NCBI RefSeq assembly: GCF_000732635.1
Contig: NZ_JPMD01000030.1
Location: 1 to 60,240, forward strand
DNA: 60,240 bases
From: Clostridium sulfidigenes
GTDB lineage: Bacteria; Bacillota; Clostridia; Clostridiales; Clostridiaceae
Direction: 5' to 3'
A program made the position numbers and the translations under genes. Shown piece by piece: positions 17,838 through 26,813 of this stretch. The stretch's first letter is position 1; each line of letters opens with the position of its first letter. The notes under the pieces are model-generated. The model was given only the letters and a program-made list of their open reading frames with translations, ran no database searches and was not told the DNA's origin.

Positions 17838-18461
17838 TTAATGGAATCTTTTTTTTTCTATTTTTTTATCACTTTGAAATGTTAAAAGTTTTTCTACATA
17901 TTTACCTATAACATCACATTCAAGATTTACAGTATCTTCAATGGTTTTAGATAATAATATAGTTTCTTTTCCAGTATGTGGAATTATAGATGCTTTAAAT
18001 ACCTTATCATCTACATAGGCCACAGTAAGACTTATTCCATCAATGGCAATAGAACCTTTTTCAACTATATACTGTAAAATGTTTTCCTTAGCCCCTATGG
18101 TAACCCATATTGCATTATCTTCCTTTTCCAGGGAAACAATTTTCCCAACGCCATCTATATGTCCACTTACTATATGTCCTCCAAATCTTCCTTTAGCACT
18201 TAAGGCTCTTTCTAAATTTACTTTGCTTCCAACCTTTAATTCCCCTAAATTACTTCTTCTTAAAGTTTCAGCCATAACATCAGCATCAAATATATTTCCA
18301 TATATATTTGTTACTGTTAAGCATACTCCATTGGTACAAATACTATGTCCTAACTTTACATCTTCAATAACTTTATTAGCTTTAATTGAAAGTATGGAAG
18401 ATTTTTCCCCCTTTTTTATTCCTCTAATTTCTCCTACCTCTTCAACTATTCCTGTAAACAA
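17838..18461 (-). CDS. ribE: Riboflavin synthase alpha chain
   Basis: 207-residue riboflavin synthase with the two internal lumazine-binding repeats: FTGIVEEVGEI at the N terminus and a second half starting ALSAKGRFGGHIVSGHIDGV. It dismutates two lumazines to riboflavin. Members nearly always start M-F-T-G-I-V. Here the frame offers ATGGAAGCC then TTG; AAGGAGAG is only two bases from the ATG but eleven from the TTG, so I place the start at TTG 18461 (the ATG at 18470 is the alternative). It overlaps ribD by 16 bases. Confidence 0.85.
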   Translation of the reverse strand: MFTGIVEEVGEIRGIKKGEKSSILSIKANKVIEDVKLGHSICTNGVCLTVTNIYGNIFDADVMAETLRRSNLGELKVGSKVNLERALSAKGRFGGHIVSGHIDGVGKIVSLEKEDNAIWVTIGAKENILQYIVEKGSIAIDGISLTVAYVDDKVFKASIIPHTGKETILLSKTIEDTVNLECDVIGKYVEKLLTFQSDKKIEKKRFH

Positions 18462-19555
18462 GGCTTCCATCTCTCCTTCATGTATCCTTCTATTAAAATA
18501 TCTTCTCCTATAGTACCTACCCTTATACTCTCTACTCCATAGGCTTCTTCTAGAACTTTTATTCCAATTCCCTCTACTGGAGTTTTAGACTTTTCTCCTC
18601 CAATAAATTTTGGTGCAATGTAAATTTGAATTTTATCTACTATTCCAGCTTTTAGGGCTTCGAAGTTTAAGGTTCCCCCTCCTTCAAGAAGAATACTATC
18701 AATGTTCATTTCACCTAAAGTCTCCACTAACTTCTCCAAATTAACTTTTCCCTCTTTAGAAGGAATAACCACCACCTCTACACCCCTCTCAGTGTAAATA
18801 GATATTTTTTCCTTTGAAGCTTTTTCCGTAGTTACTATAATAGTTCTTGCCTTCTTATCCTCTATAACTTTAGAATTTAAAGGAATTCTAAGAGAGCTAT
18901 CTAAAATTATTCTTATAGGGTTTTTCCCTCCTAGTACCCTACAAGTCAACTCTGGATTATCCTTAATAACCGTATTAGCTCCAACCATTATTCCCATTAG
19001 GTCATTTCTCAAATTATGCACATTTTTTCTTGAAGCTTCTCCAGTTATCCACTTTGATTCCCCATATTGAGTAGCTATCTTACCATCTAGTGACATGGCA
19101 GTTTTCATAATTACAAAGGGTTTCTTTGTAGAAATATACTTCATAAATATTTCATTTAAAGCAATACACTCCTTTTCCAAAACTCCTATATCTACAACTA
19201 TTCCAGAGTCTCTAAGCTTTTTAACTCCTCTACCCGCCACTAATGGATTTGGATCTAAAGCTCCAATTACTACTCTCTTTATTTTTTTGTCTATGATTTT
19301 ATCTACGCAAGGTGGTGTTTTCCCATGATGAGAACAGGGCTCTAAGGTTACATAAAGAGTTGCTCCCAAAGTATCTTCTTTAGCATCTTTAAATGCATTA
19401 ACCTCCGCATGGTTATGTCCATAGACCTGATGATATCCTTTACCAATAATAGCTCCATTTTTAACAATTACAGCACCTACCATTGGATTAGGATTAACCC
19501 TTCCCCGTCCCTTCTCTGCTAATGTCAAAGCCAGTCTCATATAATTTTCATCCAT
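18446..19555 (-). CDS. ribD: Bifunctional pyrimidine deaminase/reductase RibD
   Basis: 369 residues: N-terminal cytidine-deaminase-like domain (1-145) with zinc ligands in HAEVNAF (His49, Glu51) and PCSHHGKTPPC (Cys74, Cys83), then a C-terminal RibD reductase domain from about 146 (MKTAMSLDGKIAT, SILLEGGGTLNFEAL). It performs the second and third steps of riboflavin synthesis. First gene of the operon, behind the FMN riboswitch leader. GGATGTGATTTT before the ATG is a modest binding site. Confidence 0.95.
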   Translation of the reverse strand: MDENYMRLALTLAEKGRGRVNPNPMVGAVIVKNGAIIGKGYHQVYGHNHAEVNAFKDAKEDTLGATLYVTLEPCSHHGKTPPCVDKIIDKKIKRVVIGALDPNPLVAGRGVKKLRDSGIVVDIGVLEKECIALNEIFMKYISTKKPFVIMKTAMSLDGKIATQYGESKWITGEASRKNVHNLRNDLMGIMVGANTVIKDNPELTCRVLGGKNPIRIILDSSLRIPLNSKVIEDKKARTIIVTTEKASKEKISIYTERGVEVVVIPSKEGKVNLEKLVETLGEMNIDSILLEGGGTLNFEALKAGIVDKIQIYIAPKFIGGEKSKTPVEGIGIKVLEEAYGVESIRVGTIGEDILIEGYMKERWKPCLQE

Positions 19556-19585
19556 AAAATCACATCCTTATTTAAATAAAATAAA

Positions 19586-19611
19586 AGCCCCAAGTATAAT
19601 ACCCTGGGGCT
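19586..19611 (-). terminator. ribD leader terminator 2
   Basis: AGCCCCA/TGGGGCT stem followed by TTTATTTTATTT on the minus strand, 30 bases before ribD. Probably the expression platform of the FMN riboswitch. Confidence 0.75.
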
Positions 19612-19695
19612 AAATTTTTATTCATATTTCTAGTAAATTTTAGTTTGTTTTATAATTAATATTAAAAATTTAATATTAATCGTAAAATAAAAAAT

Positions 19696-19721
19696 CTCTG
19701 AAATATATATATATTTCAGAG
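19696..19721 (-). terminator. ribD leader terminator 1
   Basis: Perfect CTCTGAAATATAT/ATATATTTCAGAG stem followed by ATTTTTTATTTTA on the minus strand, a second strong terminator in the same leader. Confidence 0.8.
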
Positions 19722-19749
19722 CACATAAACTAAAAATTATAGTTATATT

Positions 19750-19864
19750 AACAGAGTTCTTAGCTTCTCTGAAGCTTTAGAAACCGTTATCCAGGGACGT
19801 AATAGCTCTTAACTCCCACTTTAGAGAAGATGGGAATATTAGAGCTGGTAGTCATCGGATAAAA
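19750..19864 (+). repeat. Structured repeat, copy 2 (inside the ribD leader)
   Basis: Second copy of the element, drawn in plus orientation (antisense to the ribD leader). The first hairpin is short here (TTCTTAGCTTC with GAAGCTTTAGAA). The 3' module is GTTATCCAGGGACGTA, AGCTCT (804-809 of this kilobase) with AGAGCT (841-846), and CATCGGATAAA. Flanks ATAGTTAT and ATAACTAT extend the outer stem. It lies between the FMN aptamer and both terminators. Confidence 0.7.
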
Positions 19865-19896
19865 TAACTATAGTAATTACTATACTTACAAATAAT

Positions 19897-20003
19897 TTTC
19901 TCACATCCAGACTTTACTGTCGGCCTTGGAATCTCACCAAGTCATGCCAAAATGGCTCGCGGGCTATACCGCCGGTAGGGAATTTCACCCTGCCCCGAAA
20001 ATT
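19897..20003 (-). ncRNA. FMN riboswitch (RFN element)
   Basis: Minus strand: TTTTCGGGGCAGGGTGAAATTC, CCCTACCGGCGGTA, GCCCGCGAGCC, GATTCCAAGGCCGACAGT, AGTCTGGATGTGAGAAAA: the complete RFN consensus with closing stem ATTTTC/GAAAAT. FMN binding should repress the rib genes downstream. Confidence 0.95.
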
Positions 20004-20124
20004 GTTATTAACTTGTCAAACTCATAATATCATCTTACATAAATAATTTCAATATATTCTTACAAATCTTTTTAATTAAAATTTTATAAGCGATATTTAG
20101 TGTTATTTATCCAATAATATTTCT

Positions 20125-20165
20125 CAGAAAATAAACCAGAGATATTGTAATATCCCTGGTTTATT
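20125..20165 (-). terminator. Terminator of the 76-residue protein gene
   Basis: AAACCAGAGATA/TATCCCTGGTTT stem (one G-T pair), T-rich on both sides, about 35 bases downstream of the small gene. Confidence 0.75.
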
Positions 20166-20197
20166 TCATTAAATATTTTCTTATTTAATTTAAACTA

Positions 20198-20428
20198 CTA
20201 CATATTCAATAAACTTAATATTTCTTGAACAGCTTGCTTAGCTTCTCTAGGTAATTTTTCTATTGCTGCATCTTGAGCCTTTGGATCATTGATCTGGGCT
20301 ATCCTAATTATCTCTTGTTGTAGTCCTGGTATATTATTTACTACATTGGCTGCATTATTAAATCTAGCTGCAAAATTAGGGTCCTTCATTTTTCCCTTAA
20401 TCTTAGTTATTAGCTCATAAGGATTCAT
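20198..20428 (-). CDS. Small conserved-type helical protein, 76 aa
   Basis: 76 residues, MNPYELITKIKGKMKDPNFA at the N terminus, then NNAANVVNNIPGLQQEII and a C-terminal LPREAKQAVQEILSLLNM. Predicted all-helical, soluble, no cysteines. The ATG at 20428 follows GTGGAGG; the longer frame would start inside that site. It has its own terminator and sits downstream of serS. I have the impression that similar small proteins are common in clostridia, but I cannot name a function. Confidence 0.7.
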   Translation of the reverse strand: MNPYELITKIKGKMKDPNFAARFNNAANVVNNIPGLQQEIIRIAQINDPKAQDAAIEKLPREAKQAVQEILSLLNM

Positions 20429-20619
20429 TAAACTTTCCTCCACCCTCGAAATAATTCATTATAATTACATAATATTCAATAGTTGCTTAAAAGTTCTTAT
20501 CTTATATTTCTTTAATTATAGTTTTAGCACTTTTAATAATTACAACCTTAGCTTTATAAGGCTCTATATACTTAAAAATTTAATAATCATATTTTACTTA
20601 TTATATATTGTAAATATTT

Positions 20620-21894
20620 CTATATTTTTTCTTTACCTATCCACTTTCTCAATACTTCTGGTACTATAACACTTCCGTCCTCCTGTTGATATTGTTCTAG
20701 TATTGCAGGTAATAATCTGCTTGTAGCTAACCCTGATGCATTTAAGGTATTTAGATATTCTACCTTATTACCATCTTCTCTTCTAAATCTTATCATACCC
20801 CTTCTTGCCTGATAATCTCTTGCATTAGAAGCTGAACTTATCTCTTTATATTCATTCATACTCGGTATCCATACTTCTATATCATAGGTCTTCGCCATAG
20901 ATGCACTACAATCTTTAGCTGCCAGCTTTACTAGTCTATAATGTAGTCCTAAGCCTTTTACCAGAGCTTCAGCTTTTTTAATTAATTCTTCTAAAGCTTC
21001 ATCTGAATCCTCAGGTTTTGTATATTGGAACATTTCTATTTTATTAAACTGATGTCCTCTTATCATACCTCTTTCAGATTTTCTATAGCTTCCAGCTTCA
21101 ACACGATAACAAGGAGTATAAGCAAACAATTTCTTCGGTAATTCTTCTTCTTTTAAAATTTCTCCTCTATAAAGATTTATTAAGGCAGTCTCTGCTGTAG
21201 GAAGCATAAATTGCATACTTTCTTTATCTTTTTTGTCCCCTACTGTAAATACTTCATCAACAAATTTAGGAAACTGACCTGCTGAAAGACCACATTGATA
21301 GTTTAATATATGCGGAGGCAGGATAAATTCATATCCGTCTTTTATATGCTCTTCTATAAAATAATTAAGTAAAGCCCATTCTAACATAGCTCCTACACCT
21401 TTATATATCCAAAATCCATTACCTCCAAGCTTAACTCCTCTTTCATAATCAATAAGCTCATGAACTTTAGCAAGTTCTACATGATCTTTAATTTGGAAAT
21501 CGAAATTAGGCTTTTCTCCAAATTCTCTAACTACCTTGTTATTTTCTTTTCCACCTGCTACTACATCCTCATCGGGTATATTCGGAAGGCTTTCCATAAA
21601 TGTATTTATCTTTTCTTCCATCTCTTGAAGTTTCTCATCATATTCCTTTATCTCTTTGCTAACTACTTTCATTTCTTCATATAAATCTTCTACATTTTCT
21701 CCCCTTTTCTTAAGAATAGGAATCTCTTTAGAAACCTTATTTTTGTTGCTTTTAAGCTCTTCTACCTGTATTAATATTTTTCTTCTTTCTTCGTCCCACT
21801 GTAAAAGCTCTGAAAAATCTACACTATCCATTCTCTTTAAAAGTGCAGCTTTAACCTTCTCAGGATTTTTTCTAATTAAATAAATATCTATCAT
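20620..21894 (-). CDS. serS: Seryl-tRNA synthetase
   Basis: 424-residue class II synthetase charging tRNA-Ser. N-terminal coiled-coil arm (about 25-105, rich in E/K/L) that contacts the tRNA long variable arm, then the catalytic core with motif 2 CYRVEAGSYRKSERGMIRGHQF and motif 3 LNASGLATSRLLPAILEQYQ (abbreviated here as fragments). Length is normal. GGAGGAATAAAA precedes the ATG. Controlled by the T-box leader immediately upstream. Confidence 0.95.
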   Translation of the reverse strand: MIDIYLIRKNPEKVKAALLKRMDSVDFSELLQWDEERRKILIQVEELKSNKNKVSKEIPILKKRGENVEDLYEEMKVVSKEIKEYDEKLQEMEEKINTFMESLPNIPDEDVVAGGKENNKVVREFGEKPNFDFQIKDHVELAKVHELIDYERGVKLGGNGFWIYKGVGAMLEWALLNYFIEEHIKDGYEFILPPHILNYQCGLSAGQFPKFVDEVFTVGDKKDKESMQFMLPTAETALINLYRGEILKEEELPKKLFAYTPCYRVEAGSYRKSERGMIRGHQFNKIEMFQYTKPEDSDEALEELIKKAEALVKGLGLHYRLVKLAAKDCSASMAKTYDIEVWIPSMNEYKEISSASNARDYQARRGMIRFRREDGNKVEYLNTLNASGLATSRLLPAILEQYQQEDGSVIVPEVLRKWIGKEKI

Positions 21895-21951
21895 TTTTAT
21901 TCCTCCTAAATGAATTTTTTAATATTAAATCTTTTTATTTTGCTGTAAATT

Positions 21952-22170
21952 AAAAACTCCCGCCTCTATAAATATAGAGACGAGAGCTATTATATCCCGT
22001 GGTACCACTCCAGTTGTCACATTAGTGACCTCTTTACTGTGCTTTAAGGAGCACTCCCCTCTGATTCTTCATCAGTAGCTCCGAAGTGGAAAGACTATAT
22101 AATATACTGATTTTCACCTATCATCAGCTCTCTAAAATATTGAAATAGTCGTAGCTTCATCATTGCTATA
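21952..22170 (-). ncRNA. T-box leader of serS (tRNA-Ser sensing)
   Basis: Minus strand: AGAGAGC and GGTGAAAATC elements of stem I, T-box GGAGTGGTACCACGGG (21996-22011), and terminator CTCTCGTCTCTAT/ATAGAGGCGGGAG with TTTTTAATTT (21952-21990). A UCC triplet (22090-22088) followed by A sits opposite the bulge between paired GACTAT/ATAGTC and GAAG/CTTC, a suitable specifier for serine. Uncharged tRNA-Ser should promote read-through. Confidence 0.9.
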
Positions 22171-22380
22171 TGATATTTAATATATTAAACATTATTCTAG
22201 CACTTTATTCTTTCAATGTAAATATTTCTATATAATATAACTTAATAAAATTACCTTTAAATTTTACTTTTACTAGATATTTTATCTACGAAGATGATTT
22301 TATATGTAAATAATATATATTTTATAGTAATATTGATAAAATTTATAAAATACAGTTTTTTAATATAATGAGGTGACAAA

Positions 22381-23895
22381 ATGAAAAAATTAAAAATATA
22401 CTTTACGTCTGATATTCACGGATACATATATCCTACAAATTATAGAGATGATACTGAAAAGAATATGGGTATATTAAATATAATTAATCAGTTTGAAAAA
22501 GATGGAAATACCCTAATCATAGATGGTGGAGATACAATTCAAGGTTCTCCTTTAACTAATTATCTAAGTAATAATGAATTTGATATACATCCACTTGCAA
22601 CTGTAATGAATGAAGGTCAATACGATTATGTAACTCTTGGAAATCATGATTTCAATTATGGCTATGACTATTTGAAAAAATATCTTAGCAATTTAAATGG
22701 AAAATGCCTATGCACTAATGTAGATAATATAACAAAAGAAATATGTATTTTGCCTTATGATATTAAAACCATGGAAAATGGGTTAAAAGTAGGCATAATG
22801 GGATTTACCACTGATTTTATAAACAGATGGGAAAGGCCTTTAAATATAAAAAATTTCACTATCACGGATACCTTTAAGTCAGTAAAAAAATATTATGTAG
22901 AACTTAAAAAACAATGTGATTTAGTAATAGGAGTTTATCATGGTGGATTTGAAAATGATTTAGAATCCCATGAAAAACTAAGCAACACTAATGAAAATAT
23001 AGCATATAAACTGTGTCAAGAATTTGATTTTCATATTCTTTTAACTGGACATCAACACATGGAAATTCCAGGACAATATCTACATAATACCTACATAGCT
23101 CAAACCCCTCCCAACGGGACAAAATTTTTAGAACTAAACTTAGAGTTTCATGATGATTTAAGTAAAAATATAAGTTCTTCATTAAAAAAAGTAGAGCTTA
23201 ATCCTAATAATGCTATGTATTATAAATTCTTAAATTTAGAAAAACAAGTTCAAAAGTGGTTGGATACACCTGTAGGATTTTTAGATATAGAACTTCAGCC
23301 TAGTACTCACATAAACATGGCTACGAATGGCTCTTATTTAGCTAATTTCATAAATCAAGTACAGTTGGATGCAAGTGGTGCTGATATTTCAGTTACATCC
23401 TTTGCTAATTCAATAAAAGGTTTTAATAAAAATGTAACAGTAAGAGATATAACTTCTACATATATGTTTCCTAATACCCTAACTATCATTGAAATAGATG
23501 GGAAAACTTTAAAGCTTGCCCTTGAAAAATGCGCTAGTTACTTTGATAATATTGATGGTGAATTACAAGTATCTACCCGCTTCTTAAAACCTAAGGTAGA
23601 ACATTATAACTATGACTATTTCTCAAATTTGAGTTATATCTTTGATATAAACAAAGAAGTAGGAAATCGTGTTGTTTCAATGAAATTTAAGGGTAAAGAC
23701 ATTTTTGATAATGATACCCTTACCCTTGCCATGAACAACTATAGAGCAACAGGTGCAGGTGGTTATGATTTCTATAGAAATTGTAGAGTAGTAGGTGAAG
23801 TCTTAAATGAAATGCCCGACATTATCATTGATTATTTTAGAGCTCATAAGAAAGTTGTAGTAGATAAAAATCAATATCTAACTGTTATTAAATAG
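22381..23895 (+). CDS. Cytoplasmic-type 5'-nucleotidase / metallophosphatase
   Basis: 504 residues in the UshA/YfkN-like family: N-terminal calcineurin-like metallophosphatase (1-270) with metal motifs DIHG (11-14), GGDTIQG, GNHDFNYG and GHQHMEIPG, and a C-terminal 5'-nucleotidase substrate domain (about 290-500) with ASGADISVTS and NNYRATGAGGYDFY. It should hydrolyse nucleoside phosphates or related esters. Most family members are exported, but this one begins directly at the catalytic strand with no signal peptide. It is a single gene after the divergent serS leader. GAGGTGACAAA before the ATG. Confidence 0.85.
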   Translation: MKKLKIYFTSDIHGYIYPTNYRDDTEKNMGILNIINQFEKDGNTLIIDGGDTIQGSPLTNYLSNNEFDIHPLATVMNEGQYDYVTLGNHDFNYGYDYLKKYLSNLNGKCLCTNVDNITKEICILPYDIKTMENGLKVGIMGFTTDFINRWERPLNIKNFTITDTFKSVKKYYVELKKQCDLVIGVYHGGFENDLESHEKLSNTNENIAYKLCQEFDFHILLTGHQHMEIPGQYLHNTYIAQTPPNGTKFLELNLEFHDDLSKNISSSLKKVELNPNNAMYYKFLNLEKQVQKWLDTPVGFLDIELQPSTHINMATNGSYLANFINQVQLDASGADISVTSFANSIKGFNKNVTVRDITSTYMFPNTLTIIEIDGKTLKLALEKCASYFDNIDGELQVSTRFLKPKVEHYNYDYFSNLSYIFDINKEVGNRVVSMKFKGKDIFDNDTLTLAMNNYRATGAGGYDFYRNCRVVGEVLNEMPDIIIDYFRAHKKVVVDKNQYLTVIK

Positions 23896-24022
23896 CATAC
23901 AATTCTTAATAATAAATTTATTCATCTCTTTTTATTAAGATTAATTATTATTATGTTTAAAAATCATAATTTTTTCAAATACTACACTATAAGTTAATTT
24001 ACTGTTTAAGGAGGAATAAATA

Positions 24023-24232
24023 TTGTCTAGTATAACTGGTATTGTTAAATGGTATGATGAAGGAAAGGGTTATGGATTTATTTCTTGTAATGAGGGCAAT
24101 GATGTATTTGTACATCATTCTCAAATAAAAGAAAAAGGAACTAATAAAGATTTACATGAAGGTGAAAGTGTAACTTTTGATATTACTGATGGGGCTAAAG
24201 GCCCCATGGCTGTGAATGTTCAAAAGCTATAA
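24023..24232 (+). CDS. Cold-shock protein (CspA family)
   Basis: 69-residue single OB-fold protein: GIVKWYDEGKGYGFI contains RNP1 (KGYGFIS) and VFVHHS is RNP2, both for single-stranded nucleic acid binding. The start is TTG (TTGTCTAGTATAACT) eight bases after AGGAGG; no ATG fits. RNA chaperone role by family. Own promoter region and own terminator. Confidence 0.9.
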   Translation: MSSITGIVKWYDEGKGYGFISCNEGNDVFVHHSQIKEKGTNKDLHEGESVTFDITDGAKGPMAVNVQKL

Positions 24233-24244
24233 CTTAAATTTAAA

Positions 24245-24292
24245 AGGTTATCTTAGGGTTAATTTATTTAATCTTAAGGTAGCCTATTTTTA
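24245..24292 (+). terminator. Terminator of the cold-shock gene
   Basis: GGTTATCTTAGG paired with CTTAAGGTAGCC (G-T pairs) and TATTTTTATG following. Confidence 0.7.
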
Positions 24293-24443
24293 TGCTTTTT
24301 AGATAATAAAAGCTATATAATTGATACAAATTCTGTTATTATAGATAGTTGTACGGTATTGGTTACTCTATGTTTTTTAATAATTAATCAATACATAACC
24401 AATACTAAGATAATTGATTTTATATGTTAAAAGTGGTGATATA

Positions 24444-25226
24444 ATGAACTATATAATATTTGACTTAGAATTTAATCAAAAATATGAAGATAAAAAAGAA
24501 CATTGTTTAGAAAAAAATCAAGGTGTAGAAAAGAGCAATAATTTAAGTCTCCCCTTTGAAATTATTCAAATAGGAGCTTTAAAATTGAATGAAGATTTCG
24601 AAAATATATCCACATTTAATTTTTTAATTAAGCCAACTATTCACACAACTCTACATCCTTATGTGGAAAACCTTACCAAAATAAGTAATAATGATATAAG
24701 TTCTTCAGAAACCTTTCCTAATATTTACGATAAATTTACTAAATTTATTGGTGAAGAAGAAGCTGTTCTCTGTGTATGGGGAATAGTAGATATAAAAGAA
24801 CTTTTACGAAATATAAAATTTCATAATATATCTACTAACTCTCTTCCACTTAAATATATCGACGTGCAAAGCCATGCATCAAAATATTTTAATAGTAAAA
24901 AAGGTATAAAAATTGGACTTAAAAATGCAATTGAGCTTTTGGATATACCCCTTCATGGTGATTTTCATGACGCTAGTAATGATGCTTATTATACAGCAGA
25001 AGTATTAAAGAAGATTTTCAATAAAAATATAAAGCCTTTATTATATACTAACCCTTCTAGAAGTACCTCTTCTGTTAAAGAAAAAGTTGATATGAATGGC
25101 GTATTTGATCAATTTAAAAAAATGTACAAGAGAAGTCTAACTAAAGAAGAAAAGTCTATGATAAGCCTTGCTTATAATATGGGTAGAACAAAGCAATTTG
25201 TAATTATAAGGAAAGAAGACTCTTAG
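24444..25226 (+). CDS. 3'-5' exonuclease, DEDDh type (KapD/ERI-1-like)
   Basis: 260 residues with an N-terminal exonuclease domain of the DnaQ fold: ExoI IIFDLEFNQ (catalytic Asp and Glu), ExoII region around LCVWGIVDIKEL, ExoIII HGDFHDASNDAYYTAEV (catalytic His and Asp). About 70 C-terminal residues are a basic helical tail. The likely substrate is RNA or short single-stranded ends. Start taken at ATG 24444 (MNYIIFDLEF) after GTGGTGAT; the frame is open further upstream but without a site. It converges on nfo and shares a terminator hairpin with it. Confidence 0.8.
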   Translation: MNYIIFDLEFNQKYEDKKEHCLEKNQGVEKSNNLSLPFEIIQIGALKLNEDFENISTFNFLIKPTIHTTLHPYVENLTKISNNDISSSETFPNIYDKFTKFIGEEEAVLCVWGIVDIKELLRNIKFHNISTNSLPLKYIDVQSHASKYFNSKKGIKIGLKNAIELLDIPLHGDFHDASNDAYYTAEVLKKIFNKNIKPLLYTNPSRSTSSVKEKVDMNGVFDQFKKMYKRSLTKEEKSMISLAYNMGRTKQFVIIRKEDS

Positions 25227-25250
25227 CTGCTAGCTAAGAGCCTTTCTTCT
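25214..25250. terminator. Shared terminator of the exonuclease gene and nfo
   Basis: CTCTTAGCT/AGCTAAGAG stem with three-base loop, spanning both stop codons of the converging genes; T-rich on the plus side and CTTTC-rich on the minus side. Confidence 0.75.
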
Positions 25251-26063
25251 TAATATTTCTATTTCTTTGCCATACCCCTCAAGGTCATTTGGGGTTTCAA
25301 GGAAAAATGGTAAGTTACATAATTTAGGATGATTAATAATATTAGTAATGGCTTCAATTCCTAGAGAACCTTCACCAATTTTTTCATGTCTGTCCTTATG
25401 ACTTTCAAAAGGATTTTTGCTATCATTTAAATGAATTGCCTTTAATTTTTCTAATCCAATTATTCTATCAAACTCTTCTAAAACTCCATCTAAATTATTA
25501 ACTATATCATATCCTGCATCATATACGTGACAGGTATCAAGACACACTCCCATATGCTCCTTTAGCTCTACTCTATTAATAATTTCAGCTATTTCTTCAA
25601 AATTTCTCCCTACTTCTGTCCCCTTACCTGCCATGGTTTCTAATAACACAGTAGTAGTCTGCTGCGGCTTAATAACAGCATTAAGCATATCTACAATATA
25701 ATTAATCCCAACTTCTACACCTTGTTTAACATGACTACCTGGGTGAAAATTATATAAATTATTAGGTAAGTACTCCATTCTTAATAAATCATCTGTCATC
25801 ATTTCTAATGCAAATTTTCTAGTGTTTTCTTCTGCTGAACAAGCATTCAATGTGTAAGGTGCATGAGCCAGTATAGTAGTAAATTTATTTTCTTCCATTA
25901 TTCTTAAAAGGGCAGCAACATCTTTTTCATCTATGGCCTTTGCCTTTCCACCCCTAGGATTTCTAGTAAAAAATTGAAAGGTATTAGCTCCTATTGAAAG
26001 TGCTTCCTTTCCCATATTTTCAAAACCCTTGGTTGTAGATAAGTGACATCCTATATTTAACAT
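25230..26063 (-). CDS. nfo: Deoxyribonuclease IV (endonuclease IV)
   Basis: 277-residue AP endonuclease of the TIM-barrel Nfo family, which cleaves abasic sites in DNA repair using three zinc ions. Seen: [90 protein letters not shown]: all zinc-ligand motifs present. The ATG at 26063 lies eight bases after GGAGG; an in-frame upstream ATG overlaps the site. Confidence 0.95.
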   Translation of the reverse strand: MLNIGCHLSTTKGFENMGKEALSIGANTFQFFTRNPRGGKAKAIDEKDVAALLRIMEENKFTTILAHAPYTLNACSAEENTRKFALEMMTDDLLRMEYLPNNLYNFHPGSHVKQGVEVGINYIVDMLNAVIKPQQTTTVLLETMAGKGTEVGRNFEEIAEIINRVELKEHMGVCLDTCHVYDAGYDIVNNLDGVLEEFDRIIGLEKLKAIHLNDSKNPFESHKDRHEKIGEGSLGIEAITNIINHPKLCNLPFFLETPNDLEGYGKEIEILRRKALS

Positions 26064-26222
26064 TTTCATTACCTCCATCTTCTATTATTGCAAAACTTCT
26101 AATTTTGTATTCTATTTCTATATCCCTTGTAATTTAAATTTCAATAATCTAACTTTAATACAATGATACTATAATAGAAGATATATTTGCAATGGATAAT
26201 TTTTATTATTTAGAAATAACTA

Positions 26223-26813
26223 TTAGTATTTTAAGGTTCTAACTAGATCATATACGTCTTCACAATAAAAAAATGTAGACATTAATGCTACTCCATCAGC
26301 TCCTGCTTCTATAACCTTGGAAGCATTTTCTGTTGAAATTCCACCTAAAGCTATGATATGACAAGTAACTACTTTCTTTAATTCTTGAATAAATTCAACG
26401 CCCTTAGGTTTTAATCCTTCTTTACACTTGGTAGAAAATATATGAGATGCTAGTATATAACTACACCCCTTTTTATCTGCCCTTATACCTTCTTCTAAAG
26501 AATGTACAGAAACTCCTACATTAAATTTCTTTTTATTATCTAAATTCATAAAATCTTTAAAAGATAGATGAACAGTTCTTTCCTTTACTTTTTCATAAAT
26601 TTTCATATTAGAATTTATTATTATCTCAGTACTTCCAATTACTAGCTCCTTTATTTTATAATAAAGCCTTTCTAATTCTTCATCATCTAAATCTTTTTCT
26701 CTTAATATTATTCTATCCACACCAGCCAGTGAAGCTTCTTGCAGGGTTTTAAAATATTTTTCTTCACTAACTAAATGCCTATTTGTTATTAGGTAAATCA
26801 AATTCTTTCCCAA
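26223..26813 (-). CDS. ThiE/TenI-like protein (probable thiazole tautomerase or second ThiE)
   Basis: 196-residue short ThiE-type TIM barrel: LIYLITNRHLVSEEKYFKTL, IILREKDLDDEEL (LREK kept), HLSFKDF in place of the usual HVGQ-D block, SHIFSTKCKEG and IALGGISTENAS. The divergent HLS block and the fact that a fuller ThiE lies at 14978 suggest a TenI-like thiazole tautomerase role, but a second thiamine phosphate synthase is possible. It overlaps thiH by 16 bases and ends the thiSFGH unit. Confidence 0.75.
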   Translation of the reverse strand: MGKNLIYLITNRHLVSEEKYFKTLQEASLAGVDRIILREKDLDDEELERLYYKIKELVIGSTEIIINSNMKIYEKVKERTVHLSFKDFMNLDNKKKFNVGVSVHSLEEGIRADKKGCSYILASHIFSTKCKEGLKPKGVEFIQELKKVVTCHIIALGGISTENASKVIEAGADGVALMSTFFYCEDVYDLVRTLKY

